Shown here piece after piece: positions 7,600-15,000 of a stretch of 15,000 bases of DNA. A program made the translations under genes and the position numbers. Source of the stretch: Penaeus vannamei (taxonomy: Eukaryota > Arthropoda > Malacostraca > Decapoda > Penaeidae); NCBI RefSeq assembly GCF_042767895.1, contig NC_091574.1, forward strand, positions 35,879,369 to 35,894,368. Direction: 5' to 3'. Each line of letters opens with the position of its first letter. The stretch's first letter is position 1. The notes below the pieces were generated by a model. The model was not told where the DNA came from. It worked only from the letters and a program-made list of their open reading frames with translations, and searched no databases.

Positions 7600-9415
7600 T
7601 TGGTTTGGTATTTGTTGCCCCTTTAAACAATTATTGTTATTTGTTGCCCCTTTAATTATTATTGTTATTTGTTGTTTAGTATTTGTTGCCTATTTAATTA
7701 TTATTGTTATTTTTTGTTGGGTATATGTTGTCCCTTTAATTATTATTGTTATTTGTTGTTTAGTATTTGTTGCCCCTTTAATTATTATTGTTATTTGTTG
7801 TTTAGTATTTGTTGCCCCTTTAATTATTATTGTTATTTGTTGCCCCTTTAATTATTATTGTTATTTGTTGCCCCTTTAATTGTTATTGTTATTTGTTGTT
7901 TAGTATTTGTTGCCCCTTTAATTATTATTGTTATTTGTTGCCCCTTTAATTATTATTGTTATTTGTTGCCCCTTTAATTATTATTGTTATTTGTTGTTTA
8001 GTATTTGTTGCCCCTTTAATTATTATTGTTATTTGTTGCCCCTTTAATTATTATTGTTATTTGTTGCCCCTTTAATTGTTATTGTTATTTGTTGTTTAGT
8101 ATTTGTTGCCCCTTTAATTATTATTGTTATTTGTTGCCCCTTTAATTGTTATTGTTATTTGTTGTTTAGTATTTGTTGCCCCTTTAAACTATTATTGTTA
8201 TTTGTTGTTTAGTATTTGTTGCCTATTTAATTATTATTGTTATTTGTTGCCCCTTTAATTGTTATTGTTATTTGTTGTTTAGTATTTGTTGCCCCTTTAA
8301 ACTATTATTGTTATTTGTTGCCCCTTTAATTATTATTGTTATTTGTTGCCCCTTTAATTATTATTGTTATTTTTTGTTTAGTATTTGTTGCCCCTTTAAA
8401 CTATTATTGTTATTTGTTGTTTAGTATTTGTTGCCTATTTAATTATTATTGTTATTTTTTGTTTAGTATTTGTTGCCCCTTTAAACTATTATTGTTATTT
8501 GTTGTTTAGTATTTGTTGCCTATTTGATTATTATTGTTATTTGTTGTTTAGTATTTGTTGCCCCTTTAATTATTATTGTTATTTGTTGTTTAGTATTTGT
8601 TGCCTATTTAATTATCATTGTTTTTTGTTGGGTATTTGTTGTCCCTTTTATTAGTATTGTTATTTTTGTTGGGTATTTTTGCCCCTTTAATTATTATTGT
8701 TATTTGTTGTTGGGTATTTGTTGCCCCTTTAATTATTATTGTTATTTGTTGTTTAGTATTTGTTACCTATTTAATTATTGTTATTTGTTGCCCCTTTAAT
8801 TATTATTGTTATTTGTTGCCCCTTTAATTATTATTGTCATTTGTTGCCCCTTTAATTATTATTGTTATTTGTTGCCCCTTTAATTATTATTATTTATTGC
8901 CACTTTAATTATTATTGTTATGTGTTGCCCCTTTAATTATTATTGTTATTTGTTGCCCCTTTAATTATTATTGTTATTTGTTGCCCCTTTAATTATTATT
9001 GTTATTTGTTGCCCCTTTAATTATTATTGTTATTTGTTGCCCCTTTAATTATTATTGTTATTTGTTGCCCCTTTAATTATTATTGTTATTTGTTGCCCCT
9101 TTAATTATTATTGTTATTTGTTGCCCCTTTAATTATTATTGTTATTTGTTGCCCCTTTAATTATTATTGTTATTTGTTGCCCCTTTAATTATTATTGTTA
9201 TTTGTTGCCCCTTTAATTATTATTGTTATTTGTTGTTTAGTATTTGTTGCCCCTTTAATTATTATTGTTATTTGTTGCCCCTTTAATTATTATTGTTATT
9301 TGTTGCCCCTTTAATTATTATTGTCATTTGTTGCCCCTTTAATTATTATTGTTATTTGTTGTCCCTTTAATTATTATTGTTATTTGTTGTTTGGTGTTTT
9401 GTTCCCTTTTAATTA
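7600..9415. repeat. AT-rich minisatellite, 28-bp monomer with 42-bp (28+14) variant, about 54 units
   Basis: The monomer consists of TTGCCCCTTTAATT followed directly by ATTATTGTTATTTG, 28 bp in all. Many units in the left two thirds carry a further 14 bases, TTGTTTAGTATTTG, giving a 42-bp unit. About 54 units were counted by eye. From roughly 8800 to 9232 the array is almost purely 28-bp monomers and nearly identical, which indicates recent homogenisation. The left part mixes 28- and 42-bp units and has variants such as CCTATTTAATT and CCCCTTTAAACT. The first and last units are degenerate, as is typical of array edges. Because 42 is divisible by three, open frames arise that encode a 14-residue repeat; they are not genes. 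Confidence 0.95.
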
Positions 9416-9734
9416 CATTTTTGGGTCATCATTTTCTAGTCTATTTCATTTCCTTAATACTTCTATTTGTGGCAAATCTTTTAGTGTTCTTAATTCAAGG
9501 AACAATAGCCTGTGATCTCTGTGTCATGACGGATTATATCTATTATTACTGTTGTTATGATGAACATTATGTGGGGTATTATTAACGTAATCTCTATTGT
9601 CTTTATGATATTCCTTTTCTGCGTAATATCAGTATCATTCAGTTCATTTATCTTAATCATATATTATTATTATTATTCTCACAACTGTTATTATTATTTA
9701 CATTATTACTATTATTATTAACATTAAAAAGGAA
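9416..9734. other. AT-rich unique DNA with (ATT)n near its right end
   Basis: About 320 bp between the minisatellite and a retrotransposon remnant. The left part is single-copy-looking; from about 9660 to 9725 it becomes an ATT/ATTATT-type repeat. I see no frame, RNA or regulatory element that can be supported. It may include unrecognised upstream parts of the neighbouring element. Confidence 0.5.
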
Positions 9735-11090
<1,356 letters not shown>

Positions 11091-11690
11091 CAAAATAACT
11101 AGGTTATCAGATATATAGATAACTGAATAGACAAATAAGTCGATAGACAATGAATTAAAGAGAAGTGATAAGGGTATTAGAGGATCATTGCGTAAGCACT
11201 TTTTGGAAGAGAAAAAATGTACGATAAACAGATGATAAAGATAAAGACGATGGCAATAAGATTAAATAGTAATTATGATATGCTTACAAACGAATGATAA
11301 ATATGATATCAATAACATGGTAATAATGAAAATAAATGACAGTAAAAGCAAATGATGATAGTGAAAATGAGAGATAGTAATAACACAAAAAAAGAAAAGA
11401 AAATAAACATAGTAAAAACAAATTATAAAGATCAGAATATTGATAGTAATAATATATAATGATAATGAAGATGATGGCAGTAGTATCAAATGATAATGAT
11501 ATGAATAATGAAAGTGACAACAAATAACAATCACTGAAACAATGACAATAATAACAAATAATGAAATGATACAAATAATGAGAGTGATGACAAGAAAAAA
11601 AAATAAAGATGCCAAAAATACCTAATAGTAATCAACAACAATCAACAATTTAATTTACAGAAATAATAATAGTAAGAACAAATAATGATG
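11091..11690. other. A-rich degenerate AAT/ATG low-complexity DNA
   Basis: About 600 bp of A-rich plus-strand sequence full of AATAATGATAATGA-like words without a fixed period. It is the strand counterpart of the T-rich (ATT/ATC)n tract at 6331-6545. Minus-strand frames are Ile/Ser/Tyr/Phe-rich and biased by this composition. No gene, RNA or mobile element is recognised. Confidence 0.6.
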
Positions 11691-11951
11691 ATTAAAAAAA
11701 CTTACGATAACACGGAAGCAACAACACCAGCTTCATCACCAGCTTCATCACACCACCATCCCGAAGCCACACCAGAGAGATGTTGTGAAATCGTCGACAA
11801 AATGTAACTAATAATCTCTGCAGTATTAAGTGATATTGCAACGCCAATGATAAAAGTTTAATGTTTTGTTTTTCTTGCTGTTTCGAAATAATTATCAACG
11901 ACGTGAATCTAGTCGAAACATTATGGAGAAAAGGGAATGAAATAGTGTATC
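11691..11951. other. Unique segment, small CACCAGCTTCAT tandem duplication
   Basis: About 260 bp of ordinary complexity between low-complexity DNA and the (TCTA)n array. CACCAGCTTCAT is tandemly repeated at about 11725-11749. A 68-codon minus-strand frame crosses the segment, but it has no recognisable domain and its composition gives no strong coding signal. Confidence 0.45.
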
Positions 11952-11965
11952 TATCTATCTATCTA

Positions 11966-12010
<45 letters not shown>

Positions 12011-12017
12011 CTCTATC

Positions 12018-12048
<31 letters not shown>

Positions 12049-12060
12049 CTCTATCTATCC

Positions 12061-12108
<48 letters not shown>

Positions 12109-12109
12109 C

Positions 12110-12152
<43 letters not shown>

Positions 12153-12165
12153 CTCTATCTATCTC

Positions 12166-12240
<75 letters not shown>

Positions 12241-12241
12241 C

Positions 12242-12282
<41 letters not shown>

Positions 12283-12283
12283 A
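11952..12283. repeat. (TCTA)n tetranucleotide microsatellite, about 80 units
   Basis: About 330 bp of ATCT tetranucleotide repeat with scattered single-base variants (ATTT, CTCT, ATCC). CTCT interruptions recur at several positions (about 12008, 12107, 12151, 12163 and 12239), suggesting that interrupted blocks were themselves copied. The Ser/Ile/Tyr/Leu frame is a repeat translation. Confidence 0.96.
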
Positions 12284-12343
12284 TATGTATGTATAAACAT
12301 ATATATGTGTGTATGTGTGTGTGTGTGAATGTTTGTGTTTGTT

Positions 12344-12427
<84 letters not shown>
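12284..12427. repeat. Compound (TG)n/(TA)n microsatellite
   Basis: Continues directly from the TCTA array: TATATGTATG, AAACATATATATGTG, a TG run interrupted by AATGTTTGTGTTTG, then (TA)n to about 12427 with one TACATA. The ATAAACATATATATGTG word resembles the turn regions of the other two TA/TG compounds in this window. Confidence 0.92.
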
Positions 12428-12840
12428 AAGATTATCTCTCGTAGTAGGAAAGGGTTCAGTGCTATTTCCAAACTTAATTGGGAAATAGGGAATTAATGAC
12501 ACGTGTCAATTTTTTAAGTCCTTAACAAATGAATGAATTAATTAGGATTAGAGTGAATTGATTACGAATTTGTAAAGAAGTAAGGAAATTATTTCATCAT
12601 AGCAATGAGAGAACAAAGTTTTAAACCGGTTTTATAATTTTTGTTTTCCCTTTTTTACCCGATATGCTAAAATACCTCCAACAAATCAACAACTAAATAA
12701 ATAAACCAGTAAACAGATAAAAACCAACTAAATGAATAAACCAATAAACTCAAAAAAAAAACCAAAACAAAACATAAAAATGAAATAACAATAATTGAAA
12801 AATGAAATTGACTGAAAAACAAAAACAAAACACGAATCAT
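12428..12840. other. AT-rich unique DNA, A-rich in its right half
   Basis: About 410 bp. The left half is single-copy-looking AT-rich sequence. From about 12675 it becomes A-rich, with AAACCA, AAATAAATAAACC and AAAACAAAAC words of no fixed period. No coding frame, RNA gene or element boundary was found. Confidence 0.5.
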
Positions 12841-13085
12841 TTGTTTCTTAAATTTCTCTTCGAAGCTTCACTCGAGGCAAGTCGGTCTCGAAGCCATAAC
12901 GAGACTTGCAATACATCATAATGAGATCCATTGCATCGCCTTAATTAGCATTTTGGGTAATTACTCGGTATCGTTAATCCATTAGGCTGAGAGTAATTAG
13001 GTGGTTTGGTTGTGCAGGTTGATTCATGGATTTGCATCTGCGTAATTAAACGGATGTGTAATAGTGTGTTGATTCGGGGTGTACA
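12841..13085. promoter_or_regulatory. Candidate cis-regulatory island: four TAATTA sites, TAATCC and an ATTTGCAT octamer
   Basis: Single-copy-looking DNA between AT-rich sequence and the 41-bp array. TAATTA, the core of many Antp/paired-class homeodomain sites, occurs at 12942-12947, 12958-12963, 12994-12999 and 13043-13048. TAATCC, a Bicoid/Otx-type K50 homeodomain core, is at 12975-12980. ATTTGCAT, the POU octamer, is at 13030-13037. All six lie within 107 bp. A bulged hairpin precedes them: GTCTCG (12885-12890) pairs with CGAGAC (12900-12905), and GCAA (12877-12880) with TTGC (12906-12909). An enhancer role is inferred from site clustering; AT-richness raises the chance of coincidence. Confidence 0.35.
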
Positions 13086-13099
13086 CAAGCTATGTGGGC

Positions 13100-15000
13100 A
13101 GAAAGGAGATGTTATGGGAGATATGAGATAATATAGAGGCATATGGGAGACAAGAGATAATATAGAGGCATATGGGAGATGTTATGGGAGATATGCGATT
13201 ATATAGAGGCATATGGGAGACAAGAGCTAATATAGAGGCATAGAGGAGATATGGGAGATATGAGATAATATAGAGGCATATAAGAAATATTGTAAGGGTC
13301 AAGAGATAATATAGAGGCATATAGGAGATATTATAGGAGATATGGGATAATATAGAGGCATATAAGCGATATTATGGGAGATATGAGATAATATATAGCG
13401 GCATATAGGAGACTTTATAGGAGATAAGAGATAATATAGAGGCATATCAGAGATAACATAGGAGATATGAGATAATATAGAGGAATACAGGAGATTTTAT
13501 GGGGGACAAGAGATAATATAGAGGAATATAGGAGATATTATAGGAGATAAGAGATAATATAGAGGCATATAGGAGATATTATAGGAGATAAGAGATAATG
13601 TAGAGGAATATAGGAGATATTATGGGAGACAAGAGATAATATGGAGGGATATAGGAGATATTATAGGAGATAAGAGATAATATAGAGGCATATTAGAGAT
13701 AAAATAAGAGATATGAGATAATATAGAGGCATATTAGAGATAACATAGGAGATATGAGATAATATAGAGGCATATTAGAGATAACATAGGAGATATGAGA
13801 TAACATAGAGGCATATAGGAGATGTTATGGGAGACAAGAGATAATATAGAGGCATATTAGAGATAACATAGGAGATATGAGATAATATGGAGGAATATAG
13901 ATGTTATTGGAGATATGAGATAATATAGAGGCATATAAGAGATAGTATTGGAGACAGGAGATAATATAGAGGCATAGAGGAGATATTATGGGAGACAAGA
14001 GATAATATGGAGGAATATAGGAGATATTATAGGAGATACGAGATTATATAGAGGTATATAGGAGATATTGTAAGGGACAAGAGATAATATAGAGGCATAT
14101 AGGAGATATTATAGGAGATATGAGGTTATATAGAAGCACTAAGGAGACATTATAGGAGATATGAGATAACATAGAGGCATATAGATATTATAGGAGACAT
14201 GAGATAATATAGAGGAATATAGTAGATATTATGGGAGATATGAGATTATATAGAGGCATATTAGAGATAACATAGGAGATATGAGATAATATGGAGGCAT
14301 ATAGGAGATGTTATTGGAGATATGAGATAATATAGAGGCATAGAGGAGATATTATGGGAGACAAGAGATAATATGGAGGAACATAGGAGATATTATAGGA
14401 GATATGAGATAATATAGAGGCATAGAGGAGATATCATGAGAGACAAGAGGTAATATAGAGGCATATAGGAGATGTTATGGGAGATATGAGATAATATAGA
14501 GGAATACAGGAGATATTATAGGAGATATGAGATAATATAGAGGCATAGAGGAGATATTATGGGAGACAAGAGATAATATAGAGTAATACAGGAGATATAG
14601 GATATATGAGATAATATAGAGGAATATAGGAGATATTATAGGAGATATGAGATAATATAGAGGCATAGAGGAGATATCATGGGAGACAAGAGATAATATA
14701 GAGTAATACAGGAGATATAGGATATATGAGATAATATAGAGGAATATAGGAGATATTATAGGAGATATGAGATAATATAGAGGCATAGAGGAGATATTAT
14801 AGGAGATATGAGATAATATAGAGGCATATTAGAGATAACATAGGAGATATGAGATAATATAGAGGCATATAGGAGATATTATAGGAGATAAGAGATAATG
14901 TAGAGGCATATTAGAGATAATATAGTAGATATGAGATAATATAGAGGAATATAGGAGATAGTATAAGAGATAAGAGATGATATAGAGGCATATAGGAAAT
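13100..15000. repeat. 41-bp minisatellite, about 46 units, continuing past the window end
   Basis: The canonical unit is GAGATAATATAGAGGCATAT, then AGGAGATATTATAGGAGATAT with the final position joining the next GAGATAATA; 41 bp in all. A shorter 29-bp form, lacking a 12-bp GGAGATATTATR segment, occurs near the left edge (about 13122-13180). Recurrent variants are GCATATT-AGAGATAACAT, GGAATATAGG, GACAAGAG for GATATGAG, and TGTTATG for TATTATA. The plus strand is strikingly poor in C. Copies are interspersed rather than sorted, except for a 120-bp higher-order repeat at about 14481-14810. Met/Pro/Leu/Tyr frames on the minus strand are repeat translations. Confidence 0.95.

Noticed and set aside
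7544..7879. Hydrophobic open frame with a 14-residue repeat as a membrane protein
   Set aside because: The 42-bp unit keeps the frame open by length alone, and the frame is lost wherever 28-bp units occur. The amino-acid repeat is identical because the DNA repeat is.
7600..9415. CRISPR-like array with a 28-bp repeat
   Set aside because: The repeats are contiguous, with no unique spacers; the alternate 14-bp segment is itself identical from unit to unit. Other features of the window are eukaryotic.
11692..11898. 68-codon minus-strand frame in the unique segment
   Set aside because: It is short, with no domain, no evident transcription context and a start in A/T-rich low-complexity DNA. A chance frame of this length is expected.
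14475..14786. 103-codon minus-strand frame as a small membrane protein
   Set aside because: It lies wholly within the 41-bp minisatellite and repeats with the 120-bp higher-order unit; equivalent frames open and close along the array with unit length.

Overview
The window looks like repeat-saturated intergenic DNA from an invertebrate animal. A decapod crustacean, for example a penaeid shrimp, is the best guess. This is inferred from extreme microsatellite density of several types (AT, GA/CT, CA/TG, CCT, TCTA) together with an RTE-like LINE whose C-terminal protein resembles copies I associate with crustacean genomes; no database search was possible. By eye, roughly two thirds to 70% of the bases are microsatellite, minisatellite or strand-biased low-complexity DNA. 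I see no convincing intact protein-coding gene, no tRNA or rRNA gene, no operon and no bacterial signature. Most long open frames are read through tandem repeats and are not genes.

Layout. 1-1256 is a pyrimidine block: (CT)n, then a CCCCATCCTC-type array. A 109-bp unique spacer (1257-1365) leads into a purine block (about 1366-3147), which is very G-rich at first and contains a short unique island at 2861-2985. At 3135-3474 is a long inverted repeat: two 20-bp arms that are exact reverse complements surround about 265 bp of TA/TG-rich DNA. Next is a 5'-truncated RTE-like LINE on the minus strand (about 3561-4131), a second pyrimidine block (4132-4433), a 93-bp spacer and a (GA)n block (4527-5094). 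A unique stretch (5095-5960) carries an 18-bp perfect palindrome with a CRE core. It is followed by T-rich DNA, an (ATT/ATC)n stretch, a (CCT)n block and a third purine block (to 7455).

From 7600 to 9415 there is an AT-rich minisatellite of about 54 units built from a 28-bp monomer and a 42-bp (28+14) variant. At 9735-10594 lies an eroded second LINE, of CR1/L2/Jockey-like type, whose reverse transcriptase motifs can be followed in order through all three plus-strand frames. It stops at a 500-bp compound microsatellite. Low-complexity DNA, a (TCTA)n array and AT-rich unique DNA follow. A 245-bp unique island (12841-13085) holds four TAATTA sites, a TAATCC and an ATTTGCAT octamer. From about 13100 to the window end is a second minisatellite with a 41-bp unit and a local 120-bp higher-order repeat.

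No genes act together here. The recognisable biology is two dead non-LTR retrotransposon fragments, of different clades and opposite orientation, in a landscape shaped by slippage, unequal exchange and inverted duplication. The points most worth a second look are the foldback element at 3135-3474, the homeodomain/POU-site island at 12841-13085, the organisation of the two minisatellites, and the three successive pyrimidine-to-purine switches.
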